Positions 1-8,100 of a DNA stretch of 9,418 nucleotides are shown piece after piece. The notes under the pieces are model-generated. The model ran no database searches. It was not told the origin of the DNA and was given only the letters and a program-made list of their open reading frames with translations. The stretch is from NCBI GenBank assembly GCA_017963875.1, contig JAGCTA010000094.1, positions 1-9,418 of the forward strand, given 5' to 3'. The position numbers and the translations under genes are program-made. This DNA is from Victivallales bacterium (GTDB lineage: Bacteria; Verrucomicrobiota; Lentisphaeria; Oligosphaerales; Oligosphaeraceae). Position 1 is the stretch's first letter, and each line of letters opens with the position of its first letter.

Positions 1-1200
1 GGTTTCTCGCGGAGAGAGTCCACCAGCCGCGACTGCATGAAAGATGGCGGTCCCGACGGCCTGGCCAAGCAGGGCGCAGGTCGCCATGACGCGCGTCGAA
101 CTGATACCCGTATGCGTCGCGCTGATGTTTCGTCCAGCGAAGAGCAGGTTGTCGATGTTCTTCGAGTAGAGGCAACGGAGCGGGATGCCGTAGGACTGCT
201 TGGGGAGGATGTTGATGTTCGGTGGCCCGAAGTACTGGAAGCCGCCTGGATGGTGGTCGTCGACAGGCCAGCCGCCGAAGGCGACAATATCGTCGAATTT
301 CGTGTTATTGAGGACGTCGTTCTGGTTAAGGAGGTAGTCGCCGATCATGCGCCTGCTTTCGCGTTTGCCTGGCAGGATTCCGACCCAGTCGAGAATCCAG
401 TTGTCGGCTGCGTGGTCGCCGTGGTTCTTGATGTGGTCCCATAGTCCGTATGCGTCTTTTAGCAATTGGTCTCGGACGGTTTCCGTGTCCGCAATCGAAT
501 TACCTTCGCCTCCGAGTTCGAGCCACCAGAAGTTCTGCGTGTGTTCCATGGTATGGTCGCGCTTTGGGAAGGAATCGTCGTCTGGGAACTTGCTTGCCCA
601 TGCGGGTGGGATGAACTTTTTGGGCGAGTCGGTTTCGCGCACCTGGAGGATGCAACTCATACCCATGGTCTTGCCGTCTGGGACATCCTGCGCGAGCGAT
701 TCGCCGAACTCGGCCTTTGCCTCACGACCCCAGCGGAATTCCGCACCCGTCAGCGGCGCGAGAATGCTGTCTCCAGAGCAGTCTGCGAAATAGTCCGCTT
801 CGACGACGTGGTACTGCTGCGTCGTCATCTGCCAACCTTTGACACTCACGATGCGCGAACCGTCCATGACGACGTCCTGGCATGTGCAGTTGAGTAGAAA
901 GTCGAGGTTGTCTTGAAAGCGTATTTTTTCGTAAAGGATGCTGTCCCATACGGAGTAGATTGGATAGGTATTACGGTAGAGGTTCTCGAGGCGCAATTCC
1001 TCGACAAGGCCGCTTTCGCGGTCGTATCGTGCGCCGCAGACCCACATGCGGACTTCGCTGGAGGCGTTTCCGCCGAACATCGGGCGTTCCTGCATGATGA
1101 GCGTCTTGACGCCGTGGCGAGCAGCGGCAAGCGCGGCGCACATGCCCGCAAGACCACCGCCGATGACGCAGAACTGAACGTTGTGTCTGATGGTTTCCAT
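1..1200 (-). CDS. FAD-dependent oxidoreductase, FAD_oxidored-like (3' end cut by window edge)
   Basis: Open reading frame of 400 codons that enters the window without a stop, so only the N-terminal part is present. The translation begins METIRHNVQF and carries a dinucleotide-binding motif GGGLAG at residues 14-19 after a hydrophobic beta strand, then ERPMFGGNASSEVRMW near 38-53, DCSGDS at 140-145, GKRESRRMIGDY at 278-289, and a C-terminal FAD-contact segment LLFAGRNIS at 352-360 followed by SSTRVMATCA. These are hallmarks of the PF12831-type FAD-dependent oxidoreductases common in Planctomycetes and Lentisphaerae, whose substrates are mostly unknown. No signal peptide is visible, so it is probably cytoplasmic. 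The start is supported by AAAGG (minus strand, 1209-1213) 8 nt before ATG. It lies 26 nt behind the GH123-like gene on the same strand, so the two are likely cotranscribed. A role in oxidative sugar processing is possible but unproven. Confidence 0.87.
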   Translation of the reverse strand, partial: METIRHNVQFCVIGGGLAGMCAALAAARHGVKTLIMQERPMFGGNASSEVRMWVCGARYDRESGLVEELRLENLYRNTYPIYSVWDSILYEKIRFQDNLDFLLNCTCQDVVMDGSRIVSVKGWQMTTQQYHVVEADYFADCSGDSILAPLTGAEFRWGREAKAEFGESLAQDVPDGKTMGMSCILQVRETDSPKKFIPPAWASKFPDDDSFPKRDHTMEHTQNFWWLELGGEGNSIADTETVRDQLLKDAYGLWDHIKNHGDHAADNWILDWVGILPGKRESRRMIGDYLLNQNDVLNNTKFDDIVAFGGWPVDDHHPGGFQYFGPPNINILPKQSYGIPLRCLYSKNIDNLLFAGRNISATHTGISSTRVMATCALLGQAVGTAIFHAVAAGGLSPRET

Positions 1201-1226
1201 GATGTTGACCTTTGGTTGTATCTATG

Positions 1227-4200
1227 TCACTTCGTTGTTATGGGCGAGTTCAGATTGTGGATGGCGGAGCCGACGGCAAGGCGCCATGCGTCGATTGCCT
1301 GCTGGGATGGTGAAAGACGGATGTCGTTGAGGCGTGATGTTGCAAGCTCGTTGAGCGAATCGCGTTCTTCTTTGGCGAGTTCAGGATGCTGTTCGAGAGT
1401 TTTGAGCAGAATTGACGCGTAGGCGATGTCCTCGAGGCCTTCGCAGACGGCTTCCAGTTGTTTGGTTGGAATAGGCTTGCGCTTAGCATCCATCTTCGTG
1501 ATGCCGTCAGGTGCGCCGCCATCTCGATAGTCGAAGCAGTCTTTGTTTGCTTTTCCTGGTGAATAGCATGTCCAGAAGGCACAGCCGTCAAGTTTGAAGT
1601 GCCAGACGAGCCATGGAAATGCACGGTAGTATTCGAGGAGCGGGCAGGTAATCATGGCGGTTGAACAGCGGTATGGCCAGATTTTGCAACCGTACTGCCT
1701 GAAGAAATCGCGGACTTCGCAGCCTCGTTCCTCTTTGCTGAAGAGTCCTGAAATCGGACACCACATCTTGAAGAACTCGGGGAGCTTCGCCTCGCGGATG
1801 TCGTCAAGCGTTGCGCCCGATGGAGGCGGCGTGGAGAGATATGTTGCCATAAAGGTCCAAGGGGCGCCTTTGGAGGTGAATTCGTCGCGCGTCTTCTGGT
1901 TGGAGGGGATGTCCTTTTTGGCGAATTCGTCGCGCAGAAGCGCGTGGAAGATAAAATCGTCGTTTGTGAAGCCCATGTCATAGAGGCGCTTGGTCATGGT
2001 GACGTGCCAGTCGTATGAGTTGGTTGTGCCCCATCCATAGACAAATTTCATCTTGAGGGCGCGCGCAGTGTCGAAGAATTTCTGGTTCTCGTGTAGCGTT
2101 GCTTCCATGTTGAACGGGACGTCCTTCGGGAGTGTTTTAAGGTGGTCTCCATAGATTCCGCGAGTGAATTGATGCGACTTAACCCATCCCCAGTTGATGT
2201 GCCGTGAGTGCATGAGGCGGAGCATGGCAGCTTCGTCGTTCTGGTAGGAGTAAGGTCCCCAGAAGAAGCAGTCGATGGGCCAGTCATGTGTTTCAGGAAG
2301 AGTGAAGTTCCAGACCTGAAGGTTCAGGCTGACGGCGTGGTTTGGCAGTTGGAAATCATGCAAGGGTTTGATGAAAAGCCGCGTGCGGTAATTGCCCGTT
2401 GGCACGTTCCGCGAATTGAACGTGACTCGGACGCGGACCGCTTCGCCTGGCGTCAGCGTGATGATATTGCCTGGTGACTCAATCAGCGGGCTGGTCAGTT
2501 TGCTTCCAAGGTAGTTGAGGAAAGGTTCTGTGGCGATTTCAAAGGCGCTTTCGGGTATGAAGACGTCCTTACCTGCGTTGATGGCGTGCACGGCGAGGTG
2601 AACATCCAGGCGGCTGCCCGTGAAGAGTCCAGAGAGGATGAATGTTTTTGATTCGCGTTCATTGCTTGCCTGCTGGAATGCGAGTTCGCGCAAGGGCTTG
2701 TAGTCCATCGGCGGAAGTGCGTTTGGCGTGCCGTTCTCCCATGGGGAGGTTTCCCAGATCAAGAACGTATGGTCGTTTTTGAATTTGAGGAATCCATTCA
2801 GCAGCGCCTCGAAATCATTGACGGTATCAGGAGGAAGCGTTTTGCCAGCGGCAATGGCGTCTTCCAGTTGCTTCCTGTAGTCTTTGACAAGCGTTTTCAA
2901 CCGCTGGATGGCTGCCAACGCACCTTCGTATGCGGGATGGCGGATGTTTCGGACGGGGTGCAGGTAGACCTGCATGTCTTCCAGTTCGATATCCATGGCA
3001 TCCAGGCCTGGGAGGGCGATACGAAAATCGCGGGAGAGGAATGCGCTGCCAAGGAGTTCATTGGTGTCAGTAGTGGTGAACAGGCAGACGATGCGAGCCG
3101 TCGCATCGGAGGTTACGTTGACGTTCAGCGGGAAGTCCGTCTTGACGTTGATGGTTCGTTTTTCCTCTTTTATATGCGACTCGTCGTCCGCGACATGAAG
3201 GATGGTCACGATAGATTTTTCAGGCCAGTCGCCTTCGGCGGTGAAATCAATTTTATTCGTGCCAAGCCCGAAGGTCGTTGATTTGGCTGCGATGGAGGTC
3301 TTTGACTGGCCGAGGGTGAAGATAAGCCTGCCAAGGGAGTGGCGTTGATGGAAGGGGAGGTTGGGCGAACGGACTGGGAGGGAGACAGCGGTCGTGCCTT
3401 GGTGGTGTTCGCGGCAGAGGCGTGCGCCCCAGATTTCGCCTGGCAGCGGCGTCGGGCGGTTGAATGCGGAGAATGGAATGCGCATTTCGACGGTCCAACT
3501 CTTTTCCTGCCGTGAACCGACCGCCTTGGCACCATAGGCGTTCCATTCCTTCTTGCCGCCTTTGGAGTCGTAGATAGAACCGAGCGAATTGACGCAGAAC
3601 TGGAAGAAATCGTCGTTCCTGTTGGTGATGTCGAGGAAGAACTCGAGGCATTCGTCATTGTAGATGGCAAGATCGTTCTGGTCGAATTGCGCGACGTGCT
3701 TGGACATGTCCTCATGATGCATGACGGCGGAGATGTAGAAGGCGTCTTTGTCATGGAGCAGGCGGATTTCGGTCGGTGGGGGAAGTTTGGCACTTGCGTT
3801 TGGAGCACCGAGTTCGGAGACGACGGGGGTCTGGCTCCAGGAGACTTCCTCCAACTTACCGTCCAACACGATTTTTTCGGCTGTGCGCTGGCAGGGGAAG
3901 TCGATGGGGAGGAGCGTCGCCTGGAGGCCGCTTCCAATGTCCTCAACGGGCAGGGGACCAAAGGACGGCGCGGCGCCTTTGGAAACTTCGCCACCGCCGA
4001 ACTCCTTGCCAGACATGAGATAATCATAATCCTTCTTGACTTCCCATGCGTTGAGGGGACGACTCAGAATGCGTACTTCATCAATCAACGCCTGTGCGTT
4101 CCATGTGCGTGGATGGCCGAACATGATTTCAGTCGGTTCGCGGGTCATCGAAAGGAACTTGCGTTCGCCTTTATGTTCGCCATTGACATATAAATGCATT

Positions 4201-4745
4201 TTCTCCGTATCGACATCCCACGTGACTGTCAGTTGCATCCACGCCTGTGGATCGGACGGAAGGTCGCAGGAGATTCCTGCGTGATTGCCGTCGTTGACAA
4301 GCGATATTTTGTTGTTTTTAGGGGATTTCTGCAAATAGAAGGAGTTTGTGCCGACGAAGCATCCGCCGTGGTCGGGGCTGTCGAAGAGGACTTTGAAGAA
4401 GATGCAATGGTTGTATCCGCCATCTTTCCAAAGTGGCTTGATGAGCATCTGGAGCGTGCCTGCATTCGGATTGAAATTGCCACGTGCGGGATAGGCGGCG
4501 AAGGCATTGCGCAACGATGCGTCCAGTGCCTCGGACTGCGGGACGCTTTCGCCGAAGATGAAGCCGCGTTTCCCAGAAGTCGGCTCAGCCGTGACGACCA
4601 TGCCGTCCGAATTCCCGATTTCAGGCTTGACAGTTCCGTTGAAATGAGCGAGAAACAGGATTTCCTCAGTGCTGACAAAGGCAGGTTCGACAGCAAAGGA
4701 AAAGAGGCCTAGGAACATCAACGCGACATACAGGATTTTCTTCAT
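1227..4745 (-). CDS. Secreted multidomain GH123/DUF4091-like glycoside hydrolase with LamG and CBM9-like domains
   Basis: 1172 residues. Residues 1-18 form a Sec signal peptide (MKKILYVALMFLGLFSFA), so the protein is exported. Domains visible in order: a LamG/concanavalin-like jelly roll at about 28-245 (TLQMLIKPLW, LYVNGE, IDEVRILSRPLN); a CBM9/DOMON-like sandwich at about 288-478 (IVLDGKLEEVSW, NDECLEFFLDI, WTVEMRIPFSAFN); a poorly recognised beta region at about 490-575; a helical stretch at 600-655; a beta domain at 690-815; and a TIM-barrel-like C-terminal part at about 820-1115 ending in the DUF4091 signature (FDYRDGGAPDG, LEAVCEGLEDIAYA). The adjacent acidic pair D939-E940 in LLRDEF (codons 1931-1926) fits the consecutive Asp-Glu pair used by GH123 beta-N-acetylgalactosaminidases in substrate-assisted catalysis. 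Start chosen by the signal peptide and by GGAG at 4753-4756, 7 nt upstream. The true substrate is uncertain because this superfamily is broad. Confidence 0.85.
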   Translation of the reverse strand: MKKILYVALMFLGLFSFAVEPAFVSTEEILFLAHFNGTVKPEIGNSDGMVVTAEPTSGKRGFIFGESVPQSEALDASLRNAFAAYPARGNFNPNAGTLQMLIKPLWKDGGYNHCIFFKVLFDSPDHGGCFVGTNSFYLQKSPKNNKISLVNDGNHAGISCDLPSDPQAWMQLTVTWDVDTEKMHLYVNGEHKGERKFLSMTREPTEIMFGHPRTWNAQALIDEVRILSRPLNAWEVKKDYDYLMSGKEFGGGEVSKGAAPSFGPLPVEDIGSGLQATLLPIDFPCQRTAEKIVLDGKLEEVSWSQTPVVSELGAPNASAKLPPPTEIRLLHDKDAFYISAVMHHEDMSKHVAQFDQNDLAIYNDECLEFFLDITNRNDDFFQFCVNSLGSIYDSKGGKKEWNAYGAKAVGSRQEKSWTVEMRIPFSAFNRPTPLPGEIWGARLCREHHQGTTAVSLPVRSPNLPFHQRHSLGRLIFTLGQSKTSIAAKSTTFGLGTNKIDFTAEGDWPEKSIVTILHVADDESHIKEEKRTINVKTDFPLNVNVTSDATARIVCLFTTTDTNELLGSAFLSRDFRIALPGLDAMDIELEDMQVYLHPVRNIRHPAYEGALAAIQRLKTLVKDYRKQLEDAIAAGKTLPPDTVNDFEALLNGFLKFKNDHTFLIWETSPWENGTPNALPPMDYKPLRELAFQQASNERESKTFILSGLFTGSRLDVHLAVHAINAGKDVFIPESAFEIATEPFLNYLGSKLTSPLIESPGNIITLTPGEAVRVRVTFNSRNVPTGNYRTRLFIKPLHDFQLPNHAVSLNLQVWNFTLPETHDWPIDCFFWGPYSYQNDEAAMLRLMHSRHINWGWVKSHQFTRGIYGDHLKTLPKDVPFNMEATLHENQKFFDTARALKMKFVYGWGTTNSYDWHVTMTKRLYDMGFTNDDFIFHALLRDEFAKKDIPSNQKTRDEFTSKGAPWTFMATYLSTPPPSGATLDDIREAKLPEFFKMWCPISGLFSKEERGCEVRDFFRQYGCKIWPYRCSTAMITCPLLEYYRAFPWLVWHFKLDGCAFWTCYSPGKANKDCFDYRDGGAPDGITKMDAKRKPIPTKQLEAVCEGLEDIAYASILLKTLEQHPELAKEERDSLNELATSRLNDIRLSPSQQAIDAWRLAVGSAIHNLNSPITTK

Positions 4746-4797
4746 AATGGAACTCCAGTTGTGTTATTGGATGGCATGGATAAACTAACCTCAATTT

Positions 4798-4826
4798 AAT
4801 TTAGAATATGCAACGCCGTATTGCAA
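4798..4826 (-). promoter_or_regulatory. Candidate weak sigma70-like promoter for the GH123-like operon
   Basis: On the minus strand, TTGCAA (4826-4821) is separated by 17 nt from TAAATT (4803-4798). Each box matches the sigma70 consensus at four of six positions, and the spacing is right. Transcription would begin about 45 nt ahead of the GH123-like start codon. In an AT-rich region such matches are frequent by chance, and sigma factor preferences of the host are unknown, so this is only a candidate. Confidence 0.2.
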
Positions 4827-5012
4827 GTTATGAGATGACGATGTTTTTTCCTTCATACATACAGCATGGTTCGGAAATATTTTTTTATGTCTATTTGAAT
4901 TATCTCATGCGGATACTAAATTAGATGGTGGATTTTTTTATCTTTGCCAATGCTATATCAGCGATGGCAGGAAATCCGCCTTTGGTAATTTGCATTAGTC
5001 GTTATTCATCAG

Positions 5013-5023
5013 GCCATTATGGC
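5013..5023. repeat. 11-bp odd palindrome, possible operator
   Basis: GCCATTATGGC is a perfect 5+1+5 dyad in the middle of the divergent intergenic region. It could be a small repressor or activator site acting on either operon, but no regulator gene lies in the window and a single copy gives no statistical support. Confidence 0.25.
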
Positions 5024-5065
5024 TAACCAATTTGAATTTGGCAATCAACCCCAGGGATATTTTTC

Positions 5066-5096
5066 CTTGAAGGGAAGCGGTAGCATTGCCTTCAAG
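5066..5096 (+). promoter_or_regulatory. Leader stem-loop presenting an ops/JUMPstart-like element
   Basis: CTTGAAGG (5066-5073) and CCTTCAAG (5089-5096) are perfect 8-bp inverted arms around a 15-nt loop. The loop contains GCGGTAGC (5077-5084), followed by AT. Compared with the ops consensus of enterobacterial polysaccharide and LPS operons (GGCGGTAGCNT, from memory), 5076-5086 differs only at the first base. ops elements pause RNA polymerase and recruit the NusG paralogue RfaH to the nontemplate strand, which suppresses polarity in long glycan operons. This copy is on the coding strand, 61 nt ahead of the first gene of a glycan operon, as expected for such an element. Function here is inferred; no NusG paralogue is in the window. 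There is no U-tract after the stem, so it is not an intrinsic terminator. Confidence 0.5.
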
Positions 5097-5115
5097 TCAA
5101 TTGAAACAGATTCCC

Positions 5116-5125
5116 TTGAATTCAA
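5116..5125. repeat. 10-bp perfect palindrome TTGAATTCAA
   Basis: Perfect dyad located 22 nt before the start codon of the dehydratase-kinase gene. It shares its half-site TTGAA with the arms of the upstream ops-like hairpin and with TTGAA at 5101-5105, so alternative base pairing in the leader RNA is possible. Could also be a protein-binding site. No direct evidence for either. Confidence 0.25.
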
Positions 5126-5147
5126 TCATGGGAAAAGAATATAAATA

Positions 5148-8100
5148 ATGAACATAGGAAAACAAACAAAAATAACGCTCCTGCTTTTGCTGTGCGATTT
5201 TGCATGCGTTTGGCTTGCATATTTTATGGCATTGCTGTTGCGCTTTGACTTTGAATATTCAGGCATTCCGAATAGATTCCTTGTGACCTTCCTTGATGTC
5301 ACACCATATCTTGCCGTGCTGCCCCTTATCATCTATCGACTTGCGCATTTATACAATCGTCTGTGGCGGTTCGCCAGTTATCGTGAACTTTATCGCTGCA
5401 TTGTGGCGGGGATTCTGGCATCTGCTCTGAATGCGGCTGTCGGGCTGATTTTCTTCGACCGCATGCCGCTTTCATTCTACGCCTTTGGTGGTTTTTTTCT
5501 CATCTTTTTCCTGCTCTGCCTGCGTTTCAGCGCACGCATGGTCAACCTATTGTCTTCAGGTTCGACGCGCAATAAGAAAGGCGACATAGAATATGCGATG
5601 CTCATTGGCGGCGGTTCGGCGGGGCATCTCGTTCTGCGGGATCTTTCAACCACAAAGCAGCGCAACATCATCTTTAAATGCATCGTCGACGACAATAGGG
5701 ACAAGTGGAAATGCGTTCTGGAGGATGTGCCCATCATCGGCGGACGGGAGCAGATTCTTCCAGCCGTCGAAAAGTATAAAATCACCAAAATCTTCATTGC
5801 GATACCGAGTGCCAGTTATAGCGAGCGGAGTGCCATATTGAACATCTGCCAGGAAACGGGCTGCGAGGTCAAGATTCTGCCAGGGCTGTACCAGTTCAGC
5901 GATGATGAAGTATCCCTTGCCAAAATGCACAATGTCTCCGTGGACGACCTTCTCGGGCGCGAACCCGCGAATGTCAACCAGCAGGAAATTCAGGAATTTG
6001 TTCAGGGAAAGGTGATTCTTGTGACAGGCGGTGGCGGTTCCATCGGGTCGGAACTGTGTCGTCAGTTGGCGGCCTACAACCCGAAGCAACTCATTGTTTT
6101 TGATATCTATGAAAACAACGCCTATCTGCTTCAACTTGAATTGAACAAACTCTATCCTGAACTCAAGTTGAAAGTGCTCATTGGCTCAGTCAGGGACACG
6201 CGCCGCCTTGCGCAGGTGTTTGCCGAATATCGTCCAGAAATTGTTTTCCATGCGGCAGGGCACAAGCACTTCAGCCTCATGGAGGCTTCCCCCTGCGAGG
6301 CAATCAAGAACAATGTGATCGGCACTTACAAGGCGGCATACATTGCCATTGTTTACGGTTGTCGCAGATTCATTCTGCTTTCGAGCGACAAGGCCGTGAA
6401 TCCCACGAGCGTCATTGGCGCATCCAACCGCCTTTGCGAGATGCTCATGCAGGCATTTCAGCATCTTTCGCACAATGGTCAACTCCAGAAACTCTTCCCG
6501 CCGAATCTCCATGTATGGGAAAAACTTCCCATGCCAAATGAGAACTGCTCCATTGATTTCGCAACTGTCCGTTTCGGGAATGCACTTAGTTCAGACGGGT
6601 CGGTGTTCCAACTCTTTCAGAAGCAGATATCGGAGGGAGGGCCTGTGCTTGTATCCGACAAGGAAGTCACCCGTTTCTGCATGTCCATATCGGAGACTGT
6701 CAGCCTCATCCTTCAGTCTGCGGCATATCCGTGTAAAGGCGAGGTTTTTGTTCTTGACATGGGCATTCCGTTGCGACTTGATGACATTGCACGCAAACTC
6801 ATACGGCTCAACGGGTTGACTCCAGACAAAGACATCGTTGTCCAGTACACGGGGCTGCGCCCTGGCGAAAAACTGCGTGAAGAGCCGCTGATGTGGGAGG
6901 AGGGGATGCGCAAGACTCCCTGCAACCTCATCTATGTCGCCAACTCCACCCGCATCGACCTCGATGATTTTCTGCAGAAACTTGAGACCTATTTCCATGC
7001 CGTGGCTGACAATTGCGAAGATGTCAAGGAGCGCCTTACAGAACTGGTCAGTTCCTATCATCTGCCAGACGAGCAGAGCACAGGGTCCTTTGCGGCAGAT
7101 GCGCTGGTCAAGGCGCAGGAGCCAATCAACAACCTAGAGCAGATTGCGCTCAAGTTCGATATTCAGGGAGAGGTCATTGCCGCCATTCCGATGAACAAGG
7201 GGTACATCAACCGTACCTACCGCATAGACGTCAAGAAAAGCGACGGAACGATATGCAATTATACTCTCCAGCGCATCAATACCAATGTGTTCACTGATGT
7301 ATGGGGGCTGATGAACAATTTTGCTCTGGTCACAAATCATCTGAAAGACCATTTTCGTCTGCCAGGTCGGCCAGATGCGCTGGCCAACCAACTTGTCATC
7401 AAGACCAAGGAGGGGGAGAATTACTACGAGAACGAGACGGGTGCATGGCGCATGCTCACCTTTATCGACCACGTCCATTCATACGACATTCCTGAAACGC
7501 CAGAGGTCTTCCGCAATGCAGGGCAGGCGTTCGGTTCATTTTTGAAAGCACTTGATGGGCTTGACCCCTCCAGCATCCATGAGGTCATCCCCCATTTCCA
7601 TGACACATACGCACGTTACCAGGCCTTGGAGGAGGCTATCACGAGAAATCCTGTGGGACGCGCCGCGCAGGTGCGGCCAGAATTGGAATTCGTTCGAAGG
7701 CACGTCGAACTATTCCAGATTATCTCCAGTGCTCTCAGGAATGGTGAAATCCCCATGAGGCTAGGCCACAACGACTGCAACCTCAACAACGTGCTTTTCG
7801 ATGACGATACGAACGCCCCAGTCGCCGTAATTGACTTGGACACAGTGATGCCATCGACTCCGCTTTACGATTTTGGCGATTCGATGCGCATTGGCACGAA
7901 TCCCGCGAAGGACGACGAGAAGGATCTTTCCAAGGTCTTTTGTGATCTGAATCTATATGAGCAATACGCCACTGGCTGGCTGGAACAGTGTGGCAAGATG
8001 CTTACTCCACGCGAATTGGAACTTCTTCCATACGCGGCGTTGGTCATCACATCCGAAGACGGCATCCGCTTCCTCATGGATCACGTCAACGGCGATACCT

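Larger units (their letters stand above)
4746..5147. other. AT-rich divergent intergenic region
   Basis: 402 nt between two divergently transcribed operons, clearly more AT-rich than the flanking genes. No convincing protein or tRNA gene is seen on either strand. It must hold promoters for both directions. It contains an 11-bp odd palindrome GCCATTATGGC (5013-5023), a hairpin with an ops-like loop (5066-5096), a 10-bp perfect palindrome TTGAATTCAA (5116-5125), and a cluster of TTGAA/TTCAA pentamers (5032, 5067, 5091, 5101, 5116, 5121). No strong sigma70-type promoter stands out at a sensible distance from the rightward start. TGCTATATC at 4951-4959 resembles an extended -10 but lacks a good -35. 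Confidence 0.75.

Noticed and set aside
913..1422. 169-codon plus-strand ORF spanning the junction of the two leftward genes.
   Set aside because: Antisense to two well-supported genes and without any family motif; an artefact of codon bias on the opposite strand. The same applies to the plus-strand ORFs at 2769-3281, 3687-4193 and 4194-4712.
3206..4027. 273-codon ORF on the minus strand inside the GH123-like gene, in another frame.
   Set aside because: Low-complexity Ser/Pro/Arg-rich translation with no recognisable motif; it is a frame shadow of the 1172-residue gene, which has a signal peptide and clear domains.
5066..5096. The hairpin as an intrinsic terminator.
   Set aside because: There is no U-tract after the 3' arm, the loop is long (15 nt), and no gene ends upstream on this strand.
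5116..5145. TTGAAT (5116-5121) and TATAAA (5140-5145) with 18-nt spacing, a good-looking promoter for the dehydratase-kinase gene.
   Set aside because: Transcription would start around 5152, inside the gene after its ATG at 5148. The next ATG in frame would remove the first membrane helix, and the ops-like hairpin would not be transcribed.
5128..5148. Six-codon ORF (MGKEYK) whose TAA overlaps the ATG of the dehydratase-kinase gene.
   Set aside because: No ribosome site precedes it, and such short overlaps are expected by chance in AT-rich sequence. Too weak to call a leader peptide.
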